Positions 8,816-17,214 of a DNA stretch of 64,000 bases are shown here, one piece after another. The translations under genes and the position numbers were made by a program. Below the pieces are notes generated by a model, which saw nothing but the letters and a program-made list of their open reading frames with translations, did no database searches and was not told the origin of the DNA. Numbering within the stretch: position 1 is the stretch's first letter; the number at the start of each line of letters is the position of its first letter. The stretch comes from Anaeromicropila herbilytica (GTDB taxonomy: Bacteria; Bacillota; Clostridia; Lachnospirales; Lachnospiraceae): positions 520,001 to 584,000 of the forward strand of contig NZ_AP024169.1 of NCBI RefSeq assembly GCF_016591975.1, in the 5' to 3' direction.

Positions 8816-9089
8816 AGGCTAATGAAATATAATCTATCGTATATGAAGTGTCAGGAATTTGAACAGATTGAAAAGTTTGTATAGGTTAGAGTTGGATATG
8901 CACTATGCATCATAATTACAGAAAATTTGATGACTATTTCGAGGTTTTCATATAATATATGTTATGTGGCATGTGGTATCTGAAAATCAAATGATAGAAA
9001 ACAGAATACATATATGTGCTAGAACCTATAAAAAAACAATCAAGTATAAAGTAGAATATTAGAATTCATTTATGACATGAGGAGAAGAA
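8816..9089. other. Intergenic stretch before the DUF1232 gene
   Basis: About 270 AT-rich bases with nothing that I can name apart from a ribosome binding site (GAGGAG) just before the next gene. Confidence 0.4.
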
Positions 9090-9458
9090 ATGAATATAAA
9101 AGAAAAAGCAAAAGAAATTAAGAAAGATATCGTGACTCTTTTTATTGCGTTCAAGAAAAAAGAAACACCTTGGTATGCAAAAATTATAGTTGCAATTACC
9201 GTTATTTACGCCTTATCACCTATAGATCTAATTCCTGATTTTATACCTGTATTAGGTTATCTAGATGACGTTATTATCCTTCCATTATTTATTATATTAG
9301 CTATTAAGCTAATACCTAAGAATATTATTGAAGAGTCAAGAGAAGAGGCAAAGGATCAATGGAGAGATGGGAAACCGGTGAAGTGGTATTACGGTATTCC
9401 TTTCGTTGTCATTTGGGTATTTATTATTTGGGAAGTATATAGTATCTTTTTTCAATAA
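9090..9458 (+). CDS. DUF1232 (YkvA-like) membrane protein
   Basis: A 122-residue protein with the DUF1232 signature: a first membrane segment about residues 30-48 running into the conserved YALSPIDLIPDFIPVLGYLDD, then a second hydrophobic segment VIILPLFIILAIKLIP. A third membrane segment (VVIWVFIIWEVYSIFF) ends the protein. The family is widespread in bacteria and has no settled biochemical role. ATGAGGAGAAG precedes the ATG. It stands alone between terminators, so context gives no functional clue. Confidence 0.85.
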   Translation: MNIKEKAKEIKKDIVTLFIAFKKKETPWYAKIIVAITVIYALSPIDLIPDFIPVLGYLDDVIILPLFIILAIKLIPKNIIEESREEAKDQWRDGKPVKWYYGIPFVVIWVFIIWEVYSIFFQ

Positions 9459-9462
9459 GGTA

Positions 9463-9493
9463 AATAGAGCATCTCTAATGTTCTATTTTATTC
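9463..9493 (+). terminator. Terminator after the DUF1232 gene
   Basis: AATAGAgCAT and ATGtTCTATT pair around CTCTA and run into TTTATT. Confidence 0.6.
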
Positions 9494-9543
9494 TTGAAAT
9501 AAGCCATTAGACATATAAAGGGTAAAATACTCTTGATATATGT

Positions 9544-9583
9544 CGTATAGTGTAATATACTAAAAAGTAAAGTGTACTATACG
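9544..9583. promoter_or_regulatory. Inverted-repeat operator candidate upstream of the XRE gene
   Basis: CGTATAGTGTA (9544-9554) is repeated in reverse as TGTACTATACG (9573-9583), with nine of eleven positions pairing. It lies 80 bases before the XRE gene and may be its own operator (inference). Confidence 0.45.
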
Positions 9584-9660
9584 TTGAGACTTAATTGTTC
9601 AGTGTACCTACTATAAGTATGGTATGCTATGGTATGCAAAAATAGATTGGAAGTGGAAGT

Positions 9661-9870
9661 TTGATAAATAAGGTACAAGAGTATCGTAAAATAAATAAAG
9701 TAACGCAGAATGATCTTGCAATATCAGTTGACGTAACAAGACAAACGATAATTTCCTTAGAGAATGGAAAATATAAACCATCTCTCGTTTTAGCGCATAA
9801 GATAGCACAATATTTTGAGACTTCGATAGAAGACCTTTTTATATTTGATTTAGAGGAGGAAAATATATGA
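9661..9870 (+). CDS. XRE-family small helix-turn-helix regulator
   Basis: A 69-residue protein that is essentially one HTH_3 domain (VQEYRKINKVTQNDLAISVDV, then TRQTIISLENGKYKPSLVLA). It ends with the YFETSIEDLF motif typical of short Cro/CI-like regulators paired with membrane proteins in Firmicutes. The start is TTG, preceded by GGAAGTGGAAG. Its stop overlaps the next ATG by four bases (ATGA), so the two are translationally coupled and probably function together. The inverted repeat at 9544-9583 is a plausible autoregulatory site. Confidence 0.85.
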   Translation: MINKVQEYRKINKVTQNDLAISVDVTRQTIISLENGKYKPSLVLAHKIAQYFETSIEDLFIFDLEEENI

Positions 9871-10346
9871 TAGTAAAAGCGTTTTTATCGCAAGTGACAA
9901 ACGATAAGGACTATAAGGTAGTGCTTAAGAAAAGAATTGGTTTCATGTATATATTACTGTTTCTTGGACTTGTAACACTTCTTTTTGGCTTTCTTTTTTC
10001 ATTTGGAGATAAACCACATTTATCAGATTTCTTAAGTGGAGTCTATGCGGGAGTTGGAACCGTACTTATTGTTTCAGCGATTGGTTTGATTTTTCGTATA
10101 AAACGAACATTAAAGGACGAAGTTAAGATTAAGCAAGAAAGAATTAAAGAGCAAGATGAAAGAAATCAAACCATTATCCAGAAATCCATCTATTCAGCTG
10201 GAATCGTAAGCATGATATTAATGTACATTGCTTTAATGATAGCAGGAATATTCAATATAGTAGTATTTTGGACATTATGGGTTCTAGTAATGGGAAATGC
10301 TATTGTATATTCAGTGATGTACTTATACTATAGTAAGAAAATGTAA
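9867..10346 (+). CDS. Membrane protein paired with the XRE regulator
   Basis: A 159-residue protein with four predicted membrane segments: about residues 25-45 and 58-74, then two near 110-150. A charged cytoplasmic linker rich in Lys/Glu/Arg (RTLKDEVKIKQERIKEQDERNQ) separates the two pairs. The linker with its DERN motif recalls the small DUF2178-like membrane proteins usually found next to XRE regulators. Function is unknown. It is co-transcribed with the regulator, from which it starts by ATGA overlap. Confidence 0.75.
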   Translation: MIVKAFLSQVTNDKDYKVVLKKRIGFMYILLFLGLVTLLFGFLFSFGDKPHLSDFLSGVYAGVGTVLIVSAIGLIFRIKRTLKDEVKIKQERIKEQDERNQTIIQKSIYSAGIVSMILMYIALMIAGIFNIVVFWTLWVLVMGNAIVYSVMYLYYSKKM

Positions 10347-10363
10347 ATAACAATGTGGAAAGT

Positions 10364-10403
10364 AAAACACTAAAGAAATTATACGTTCCTTTAGTGTTTT
10401 ATT
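10364..10403 (+). terminator. Terminator of the XRE/membrane pair
   Basis: AAAACACTAAAG and CTTTAGTGTTTT form a perfect 12-base-pair stem followed by ATT. Confidence 0.8.
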
Positions 10404-10454
10404 CATGTCATAAAAGTCTATAATTAAGATAGCAAACACCGAAAGGAAGAATCA

Positions 10455-12203
10455 ATGAAAGTACTATTAACAGCAATTAATGCGAAATATATACATTCCA
10501 ATCTTGCAATCCTTTACTTAAAGGCATATGCAAAGAAATATAATGAACATATCGAGCTTTTAGAGGTTACGATAAATAACGAAATGGACTACATTTTAAG
10601 TGAAATATACAAAAAGAAACCAGACGTCATTGCTTTTTCCTCATATATCTGGAATATAGGCATGATTATGGAATTATCGAAAGAGATTCGTAAAGTACTT
10701 CCTAATACAAAAATATGGCTAGGTGGTCCAGAAGTATCCTATAATGCAGCAGAGTTATTAAAAAAGAATCCATTCCTTGATGGAATTATGATTGGAGAAG
10801 GCGAAGTAACGTTTCATGAACTTCTAGATTATTACGTAGAGAAAAGTACCTCATTGGATCGGATTAGGGGTATTGCTTTTCGATTAGAGGATGAGAATAT
10901 AAAGGTGACCGCTCCTAGAGAGCCTATGAATCTTAGTGATGTACCATTTCCGTATGAGAACATGGAAGAGTTTAAGAATAAGATAATCTATTATGAGACA
11001 AGTAGAGGATGCCCTTATTCATGTAGTTACTGCCTATCTTCGATAGAGAAAAAAGTAAGGCTAAGAGATATTTCATTAGTAGAAAAAGAATTAGGAATTT
11101 TCTTAGCAAATAAAATACCTCAAGTAAAATTTGTGGATCGTACCTTTAACTGCAATCGAAAACATGCCTTAGCCATCTGGAATTATATTAAAGAGCATGA
11201 TAATGGAATTACGAACTTTCACTTTGAGATCTCAGCAGATATCCTATCAGAAGAAGAATTGAATCTCTTAAATACGCTTAGAAAAGGTCTGATCCAGTTA
11301 GAGATTGGAGTTCAATCTACGAATCCCAAGACGATTGAGGCAATTAATCGTAAAATGGATTTCTCTAAGTTAGCTAAGATCGTAGATCGAATAGAAGAAG
11401 GAAACAATATACATCAACATTTAGATTTAATCGTAGGGCTTCCTTATGAAGATTATAAGACATTTCAGAAGTCTTTTAACGAAGTCTATGCATTAAGACC
11501 AAATCAATTACAATTAGGCTTCTTAAAAATTCTTAAAGGCTCTGAGATGTATTACTATAGTAAAAAGAACACGATTATCTATAGGGAAAGTGCACCATAT
11601 GAGGTATTATATACAGATTGGATAACTTTTGATGAAGTATTACAATTAAAAGATGTAGAAGAAATGGTAGAAGTATATTACAATAGTGGGCAATTTACCT
11701 ATACCATTCAATACCTTGAACATTTCTTTGCAACTCCATTTGATTTATATAAGAGTTTAGGAGATTATTATGAGGAGAATTCCTTGTTCCATCTAAGTCA
11801 TTCAAGAATTAGCAGATATTATATCTTATTAGAATACTGCAACAACAAGTCGATTGGAGATCAAAAAGTTTTAGAAGAATTATTAATCTACGACCTGTAC
11901 CTAAGAGAGAATCTTAAGAGTAGACCAGACTTTGCGAAAGACAATCTAGTAAATCGAGACTTATACCGAGGATTCTACCAGAACGAAGAATTAGTAAAAC
12001 AATACTTAACTGGCTATGAAGACTACAGTAGCAAGCAAATCAGTAGAGTAACCCATATGGAAAGCTTTGATTATGATTTAAATGAGGCTATTCATCATGG
12101 AAAAACTGTTAAAAAAGAATCAATTGTCTTATTTGATTATAATAATCGTGAACCTTTGAATCATGATGCGAAAACAATTATATTTGCTAGAGAAGAACTA
12201 TAA
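10455..12203 (+). CDS. B12-binding-domain radical SAM protein (DUF4080 type)
   Basis: A 582-residue protein. The N-terminal 140 residues form a cobalamin-binding-like Rossmann domain (TAINAKYIHSNLAILYLKAY, LGGPEVSYNA, GEGEVTFHELL). A radical SAM domain follows, with the cluster motif CPYSCSYC near residues 185-192 and HFEISADIL and LQLEIGVQSTNP-type strands. A DUF4080-like C-terminal region completes it. Members are common in Clostridia and their substrates are mostly unknown. The usual DxHxxG cobalamin-binding motif is not obvious, so whether B12 is bound is uncertain. It is monocistronic; GAAAGGAAGAATCA precedes the ATG. Confidence 0.85.
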   Translation: MKVLLTAINAKYIHSNLAILYLKAYAKKYNEHIELLEVTINNEMDYILSEIYKKKPDVIAFSSYIWNIGMIMELSKEIRKVLPNTKIWLGGPEVSYNAAELLKKNPFLDGIMIGEGEVTFHELLDYYVEKSTSLDRIRGIAFRLEDENIKVTAPREPMNLSDVPFPYENMEEFKNKIIYYETSRGCPYSCSYCLSSIEKKVRLRDISLVEKELGIFLANKIPQVKFVDRTFNCNRKHALAIWNYIKEHDNGITNFHFEISADILSEEELNLLNTLRKGLIQLEIGVQSTNPKTIEAINRKMDFSKLAKIVDRIEEGNNIHQHLDLIVGLPYEDYKTFQKSFNEVYALRPNQLQLGFLKILKGSEMYYYSKKNTIIYRESAPYEVLYTDWITFDEVLQLKDVEEMVEVYYNSGQFTYTIQYLEHFFATPFDLYKSLGDYYEENSLFHLSHSRISRYYILLEYCNNKSIGDQKVLEELLIYDLYLRENLKSRPDFAKDNLVNRDLYRGFYQNEELVKQYLTGYEDYSSKQISRVTHMESFDYDLNEAIHHGKTVKKESIVLFDYNNREPLNHDAKTIIFAREEL

Positions 12204-12251
12204 GTAGAAATTTTTAAAAGCTTTAGCAAATATCAAGACAAGATTAGAATA

Positions 12252-12318
12252 CAAAAGTCTTTCATAACGTAAATTGTGTATATTGCAATATACACTCAAT
12301 AAACTAAAAAGACTTTTG
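12252..12318 (+). terminator. Nested hairpin between the radical SAM gene and nth
   Basis: An outer perfect 11-base stem (CAAAAGTCTTT/AAAGACTTTTG) encloses a perfect 20-base palindrome, GTGTATATTGCAATATACAC (12276-12295). The trailing T-tract is short (TTTT inside the stem), so a terminator is likely but another structural role is possible. Confidence 0.55.
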
Positions 12319-12347
12319 AACTTCAAACCCTATAGAAAGGAATTCAA

Positions 12348-13121
12348 ATGCCAACAAAGAATGAATCGAAGACTTCAACCAGACTATCAAAGGCAGAGAA
12401 AGAACGAATTGATCAAGTATTAACGTTATTAGATGAGCATTATTCGACGAATCTCATCTGTTATCTAGACCATGAAAATGCATGGCAGCTTCTTGTTGCA
12501 ACTATATTAAGCGCACAATGTACGGATGCCAGAGTGAATATCGTTACGAAGGATTTATTCCGTAAATATCAAAGCATTGAGGATTTTGCAAAGGCGGACG
12601 TGAAAGAATTAGAGAAGGATATTCATTCCACTGGATTCTATAGAAATAAAGCAAAGAACATTATTGAATGTGCTAAGAGATTAGTCGAAGTATATCATGG
12701 GGAAGTGCCAAGAGAGATCGAGGATCTGACAAGCTTAGCGGGGGTTGGGCGAAAGACAGCGAATGTCATTCGCGGAAACATATATAAAGAGCCTAGTATT
12801 GTTGTAGATACGCATGTAAAAAGAATATCCAACAAATTAGGGTTTACCAAGCAAGATGATCCAGAAAAAATTGAAGAAGATCTTATGCGTGTTCTGCCAA
12901 AGGAACATTGGATCTTATATAATATCCAAATAATTGCACATGGAAGAAGTATCTGTGCAGCTAGAAGTCCACAGTGTGATGAGTGCTTTCTGAATGCTTT
13001 GTGTAAAGATTATCAAACGAAGCGAAAAAAATTGAAAATTATAAATGAAAAAATAGATATTAAAGAAATAAGTAATAGTAAAAAAGCAAAAGAAAACAGC
13101 ATTGGAAAGAAGGTGAAATAA
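12348..13121 (+). CDS. nth: Endonuclease III (DNA glycosylase/AP lyase)
   Basis: A base-excision repair enzyme that removes oxidised pyrimidines. The helix-hairpin-helix is LTSLAGVGRKTANVIRG with the conserved catalytic Asp in VDTHVKRISNKLG. The Lys nucleophile region is LLVATILSAQCTDARVN. The C-terminal [4Fe-4S] motif is C-x6-C-x2-C-x5-C in CAARSPQCDECFLNALC. At 257 residues it is about 45 longer than E. coli Nth because of short N-terminal and Lys-rich C-terminal tails. Its stop overlaps the start of the next gene by one base (TAATG), implying coupled expression with the exonuclease. Confidence 0.93.
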   Translation: MPTKNESKTSTRLSKAEKERIDQVLTLLDEHYSTNLICYLDHENAWQLLVATILSAQCTDARVNIVTKDLFRKYQSIEDFAKADVKELEKDIHSTGFYRNKAKNIIECAKRLVEVYHGEVPREIEDLTSLAGVGRKTANVIRGNIYKEPSIVVDTHVKRISNKLGFTKQDDPEKIEEDLMRVLPKEHWILYNIQIIAHGRSICAARSPQCDECFLNALCKDYQTKRKKLKIINEKIDIKEISNSKKAKENSIGKKVK

Positions 13122-13834
13122 TGACAGATTCCTTTGTCTGTTTTGATATTGAGACGACAGGCCTTGTTCCAACTAAAGATAAGATTATTGAGATTGGTGC
13201 TTTAAAGATCAAAGACGGCAAAATTGTGGATCGTTTCCAAGAATTCATTAATCCTGATATGAAGATTCCTAATCATATAACTAAGTTAACTGGAATTAAT
13301 GATTCCATGTTAGAGGGTACTAGGAATGTTAGCGATGTAATAAAGGATTTTGTGAATTTTTGTGAAGACGATGTTATAATTGGGCATAATATCAAATTTG
13401 ATTATAGTTTTGTAAAAGTGAACGCAAAGAAAGAAAATCTGAATTACAATAATAAAGCCATTGATACTTTAAAGTTAGCAAGAGAATTCCATAGTGATCT
13501 AGAAAGTAAAAGTCTAGAGAATATGTGCAAATATTACAAAATAGAGAACCAAAATGCCCATAGAGCTTATGATGATGCGGTGGCTACTACAAAGTTGTAT
13601 TTCAAATTAAAGGAAAATTTTTATGAAAAATTTCCTAGGTCTTTTGTACCATTAGTTATAAATTATAAGGTAAAAAAGGATGAATTAATAACTAATGCAC
13701 AAAAAAACTACTTGAATGATTTGTTAAAATATCATAAAATAAACTACAGTCAACCTTTGACATCTTTGACAAAAAGTGAAGCCTCAAAGTTGATTGATCG
13801 AATCATCTTTGAAAAGGGTAGAATTCGTTTATAA
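13121..13834 (+). CDS. DnaQ/PolC-type 3'-5' exonuclease
   Basis: A 237-residue DEDDh exonuclease. Exo I is FDIETTGLVPTKDKIIEIGA, Exo II GHNIKFDYSF, and Exo III HRAYDDAVAT. The core (residues 1-170) matches DNA polymerase III epsilon-like exonucleases. The last 55 residues carry a separate short module (NAQKNYLNDLLKYHKI... LTKSEASKLIDRII) that recurs at the C-termini of other bacterial proteins and may bind nucleic acid (inference). Overlap with nth suggests a shared DNA repair role. Confidence 0.88.
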   Translation: MTDSFVCFDIETTGLVPTKDKIIEIGALKIKDGKIVDRFQEFINPDMKIPNHITKLTGINDSMLEGTRNVSDVIKDFVNFCEDDVIIGHNIKFDYSFVKVNAKKENLNYNNKAIDTLKLAREFHSDLESKSLENMCKYYKIENQNAHRAYDDAVATTKLYFKLKENFYEKFPRSFVPLVINYKVKKDELITNAQKNYLNDLLKYHKINYSQPLTSLTKSEASKLIDRIIFEKGRIRL

Positions 13835-13924
13835 AACATAAGAAATGTCAAAATATAAAACAAAAGAGATTGATATGGCATATAACAATCCTTTTTGGTA
13901 TAGAATAATAAAGAGGTGAAAAAA

Positions 13925-14029
13925 ATGAATTTTAATAATAAAAAATCACAAAGAATAATTGCAACAATTATTATTGTAGTTATTGTATTAGCTATGATCG
14001 TTCCAACTATCGCAAGCGCAATCCTATAG
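13925..14029 (+). CDS. Small single-span membrane protein, 34 residues
   Basis: A short open frame with a good ribosome binding site (AAAGAGGTGAAAAA). It begins MNFNNKKSQRIIATIII: a positively charged N-terminus, then one hydrophobic helix of about 17 residues, then PTIASAIL. It lies alone in a 430-base gap between the exonuclease and VanW genes, and I see no terminator before it. The charge pattern, RBS and spacing support a real gene. Function unknown. Confidence 0.55.
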   Translation: MNFNNKKSQRIIATIIIVVIVLAMIVPTIASAIL

Positions 14030-14266
14030 GATAAAAGGACAAGAGTACTTGTAAGAGACTTTTGTAATGTATTATAGTATTATTACTAGGCGTTAATCGC
14101 ACTAGTGTAATAGATAGTTTTACATAATTAAAACAGGAATGTTGTACGTATTTGCTATGTCATAAGCGTGTTAATAAGGGAATGTTCCTTTATTTAAGAA
14201 ATGGAAATGTTAGTCGAAAAGAAAAATAGGATGAAACTATTTTCATAAATTAAAGGGGAAAAAAGA

Positions 14267-15898
14267 ATGAAGAAGAAATATATTGTTATCTTAGCTGCTA
14301 TATTAATTATATGCCTAGGAACAGTAGGATTTGGTATTAATGCATTAGCTACTGTGAAGGATGGACAAATCTGCAAAGGTGTATATATTGACTCCGTAAA
14401 TGTTGGAGGAATGACAGCAAGTGAAGCAAAGGAAGCGGTTTCAAATTACGTAGATAATTTGAAGAAGAAGACAGTAACGGTAAAGGTTGATGATAATGAA
14501 GAGTCAATTACCCTTGGTGAATTAGGATATGAAGTCAAAGAGAATGACTTCATCGATAAGGCACTTGAAGTTGGTAGAAGTGGAAATGTTATCAAACGTT
14601 ATAAAGATATTCAAGATACGAAAAATAATAATTTAGTATACAAACTTGATTACACACTCGATGAAAATAAGGTTCAAGACTTCGTGAAGAATAAATTAAG
14701 TAAATATAATATTCCATCGAAAAATGCAAAGTTAACGAGAAAAAATGGTAAATTTATAGTTAGTAATCATAAAGTGGGTAGAGCAGTCGCTGTAAGAGAT
14801 ACCATGGAGAAAATACAAAGTGTAATTTTGGATAAGTGGAATAAGAAAGATGTAGAAGTCAAAGCTATTGTTAATGATGCAGTTCCAAAATACACAAAAG
14901 AACTTCTTCAAAGATGTAATTCACTATTAGGATCCTTTCATACAACCTATGCCACCTCAACGTCAGAAAGAGCAGCGAATCTAGCAAATGGAGCAAGGTT
15001 AATTAACGGATCAATTGTATACCCAAATGAAGTGTTTTCGGCATATGATCATCTAAATCCATTTACAACCGATAATGGATATGAAACTGCAGGAGCTTAT
15101 TCCGAAGGTAAAGTTATCGATAGTGTTGGCGGTGGGGTATGCCAAGTTTCAACGACACTCTATAATGCAGTATTATATTCAGAATTAGAAGTTGTAGAAC
15201 GTTCTCCACACTCTATGATTGTTAGTTATGTAACACCATCAAGAGATGCAGCGATTGCTGGAACTTATAAAGATTTTAAATTTAAGAATAATACCGAAGT
15301 CCCTATATACATTGAAGCATTTACAGTTGGTAGAACAATTACTTTTAATATTTATGGAGAAGAGACAAGAGATAAAGGTAGAAGAGTAGAATACGAGTCT
15401 AAGGTATTGAAAAAAATTGACCCACCAAAAGATGAAGTAACAGAAGATAAGACAAAGCCATCCACCTTCAAAGAAGTTACACAAGAAGCGCATATCGGAT
15501 ATAAAGCTGAATTATATAAGATTGTATATCAAGATGGCAAGGAAGTTAGTAGAGAAGTAATAAATACAAGTTCTTATGCGGCAGCTCCAAGATATATCAC
15601 TGTTGGAACGAAAGAAGATAAGGAAAAAGAGAAAGCCGAAAAAGAAAAGGCAGAGAAAGAAAAAGCTGAGAAGGAAAAGGCTGAAAAAGCGAAAGCAGAT
15701 GGTAAAGAGGATACCGATACAAAGAAATCTGATGATGCGGACTCCTCAAAAGATTCAACTACAAAAAAGGATAGTACTAGTAAAACAGGTACTACTGATA
15801 AAACATCAACAGCAGACTCTTCCAAAACAGATTCTAGTACTAAGAGTGATAGTAGTAAAACACAGACTAACACAAAAGATACATCCGGAGATAATTAA
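14267..15898 (+). CDS. VanW-family cell-envelope protein with G5-like domain
   Basis: A 543-residue secreted or membrane-anchored protein. An N-terminal membrane segment spans residues 5-25. A peptidoglycan-binding-4-like repeat follows (YIDSVNVGGMTASEAKEAV), then the VanW domain (about 220-350) with GGGVCQVSTTLYNAVLYSEL and RSPHSMIVSYV. A G5-like segment (about 380-450, KAELYKIVYQDGKEV) leads into a low-complexity tail of KEKAE repeats followed by Ser/Thr/Asp/Lys-rich sequence. The tail probably extends through the wall. GGGGAAAAA precedes the ATG. A role in the cell wall is inferred from the family; the activity is unknown. Confidence 0.88.
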   Translation: MKKKYIVILAAILIICLGTVGFGINALATVKDGQICKGVYIDSVNVGGMTASEAKEAVSNYVDNLKKKTVTVKVDDNEESITLGELGYEVKENDFIDKALEVGRSGNVIKRYKDIQDTKNNNLVYKLDYTLDENKVQDFVKNKLSKYNIPSKNAKLTRKNGKFIVSNHKVGRAVAVRDTMEKIQSVILDKWNKKDVEVKAIVNDAVPKYTKELLQRCNSLLGSFHTTYATSTSERAANLANGARLINGSIVYPNEVFSAYDHLNPFTTDNGYETAGAYSEGKVIDSVGGGVCQVSTTLYNAVLYSELEVVERSPHSMIVSYVTPSRDAAIAGTYKDFKFKNNTEVPIYIEAFTVGRTITFNIYGEETRDKGRRVEYESKVLKKIDPPKDEVTEDKTKPSTFKEVTQEAHIGYKAELYKIVYQDGKEVSREVINTSSYAAAPRYITVGTKEDKEKEKAEKEKAEKEKAEKEKAEKAKADGKEDTDTKKSDDADSSKDSTTKKDSTSKTGTTDKTSTADSSKTDSSTKSDSSKTQTNTKDTSGDN

Positions 15899-15912
15899 AT
15901 AATGATTTTATT

Positions 15913-15958
15913 AACCATGAAACAGAATCATCTTTATAGATAATTGTTTCATGGTTTC
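15913..15958 (+). terminator. Terminator after the VanW gene
   Basis: AACCATGAAACA pairs with TGTTTCATGGTT around a 20-base loop, followed by TCTCTAT. Confidence 0.65.
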
Positions 15959-15998
15959 TCTATATCCTAAAAAGGTGCAACAAATATGGAAATCATGT

Positions 15999-16027
15999 TT
16001 GTAAATTGTCACTATATTGTTTACAAT
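15999..16027 (+). promoter_or_regulatory. Promoter of the AIR-synthase-like/Lrp/aminotransferase operon
   Basis: TTGTAA and TACAAT are separated by exactly 17 bases. Transcription would start near 16034, about 27 bases before the structured leader RNA. This gives a 5' untranslated region of about 158 bases up to the ATG at 16192. Confidence 0.55.
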
Positions 16028-16060
16028 AGTGGAAGATATAAAGTATTAGATAAATGGAAG

Positions 16061-16191
16061 GTTGAAAGAAAATGTATGGAAAGAAAGGACGCCACATAGG
16101 GATTCTTTCAGCCTGTGAAACGAAGTTTCACATCGAATTAGTGGCGGTCACAACTTATGAAAATAGGTCTGTGATTAATGGGACGAATAAG
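16061..16191 (+). ncRNA. Structured 5' leader RNA (pseudoknot, candidate riboswitch), copy 2
   Basis: It has the same architecture as the rhaA leader. P1 is GTTGAAAGAA (16061-16070) with TTCTTTCAGC (16103-16112). P2 is CGCCAC (16090-16095) with GTGGCG (16141-16146), interleaved with P1. P3 is GTGAAAC/GTTTCAC (16115-16131); its closing T-A pair in copy 1 is C-G here. P4 is TCACA/TGTGA (16148-16174), with different stem sequence but the same ATGAAAATA in the loop. It ends at AATGGGA before the ATG at 16192. An open frame runs through it from 16072, but that frame would translate the RNA helices. Confidence 0.72.
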
Positions 16192-17214
16192 ATGAAGGTA
16201 GGAAAAATACCAGAAACAGTTTTAAAAAGGTCTGTTTTCAAACAAATTAGACATAGAAGAGAAGAAGTATTAGTTAGACCTGGTGTTGGTAAAGATTGCA
16301 CTGCCCTAAAACTAAAAGAAGGCGAAGTTATTGTTCTGTCGACTGATCCAATTACAGGTGCCTTACATGATATTGGTACATTAGCGGTACATATTACTGC
16401 GAATGATATTGCATCAAGTGGAGCAGAACTAATTGGTATTATGTTAACTATTATTCTTCCAGATGGTGCAAGAGAATCCGATCTAAGAGATATGATGAAA
16501 GAGATAGAATCTGTCTGTGAATCATTAAATATTGAAGTAATCGGAGGACACACTGAGGTATCAGCAGCAGTCAATCAACCAATAGTAACAGTGACTGGTG
16601 TTGGAAAGATATTAGAGTCAGAGATGATAAAACCAAAGTCTGTAAAGCCAGGCGATGATATTATTATGACAAAATGGGCAGGACTAGAAGGTACCGCCAT
16701 TATTGCAGCAGAGAAAGAATCAGAATTATTATCTAAATATACATCAGGTTTTATAGATGGGGCAAAGAAATTTATAAGTCATTTATCCATTGTGAAAGAA
16801 GCAGAGATAGCTAAAAGGGTTGGAGTCAATGCAATGCACGATATTACAGAAGGTGGTGTCTACGGTGCATTATGGGAGATTGCAGAGTCTTCTAATGTGG
16901 GAGTTGAAATTGATCTTAAGAAGATACCAATTAAGCAGGAAACAGTGGAAATCTGTGAATTCTATGACCTGAATCCATATCTGTTAATCTCTAGCGGATG
17001 TCTATTGATTGCCACAGATCAAGGTAATGAATTGATTCGTGAACTTGAGAAGGCTGGAATTAGTGGTACAATTATAGGAAAAGTAACAAAAGGACACGAA
17101 AGAATTGTAATGAATGATGATGAAGTTAGGTATCTTGAACCGCCAAAAAGCGATGAATTATATAAAGTAGAAAGAGGGCAAATCGATGAGAGAGAAAATC
17201 TTAGCAGCAATTGA
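16192..17214 (+). CDS. AIR synthase-related (HypE/PurM-fold) protein
   Basis: A 340-residue protein of the PurM/SelD/HypE superfamily, which binds ATP or a phosphorylated substrate in a dimeric fold. Recognisable parts are GVGKDCTALKLKEGEVIVLSTDP, the ITANDIASSGAELIGIMLTI region, IGGHTEVSAAV and AMHDITEGGVYGALWEIA. It lacks the C-terminal Cys tail of true HypE. The specific reaction is unknown. The start at 16192 (MKVGKIPETVLK) fits the family; the longer frame from 16072 lies in the leader RNA. Its 3' end overlaps the Lrp gene by 29 bases, so the operon is tightly coupled. Confidence 0.83.
   Translation: MKVGKIPETVLKRSVFKQIRHRREEVLVRPGVGKDCTALKLKEGEVIVLSTDPITGALHDIGTLAVHITANDIASSGAELIGIMLTIILPDGARESDLRDMMKEIESVCESLNIEVIGGHTEVSAAVNQPIVTVTGVGKILESEMIKPKSVKPGDDIIMTKWAGLEGTAIIAAEKESELLSKYTSGFIDGAKKFISHLSIVKEAEIAKRVGVNAMHDITEGGVYGALWEIAESSNVGVEIDLKKIPIKQETVEICEFYDLNPYLLISSGCLLIATDQGNELIRELEKAGISGTIIGKVTKGHERIVMNDDEVRYLEPPKSDELYKVERGQIDERENLSSN

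Noticed and set aside
15576..15902. Lys/Arg-rich open frame overlapping the VanW gene, and an antisense frame there
   Set aside because: Both are by-products of the low-complexity KEKAE and Ser/Thr repeats in the VanW tail; neither has an RBS.
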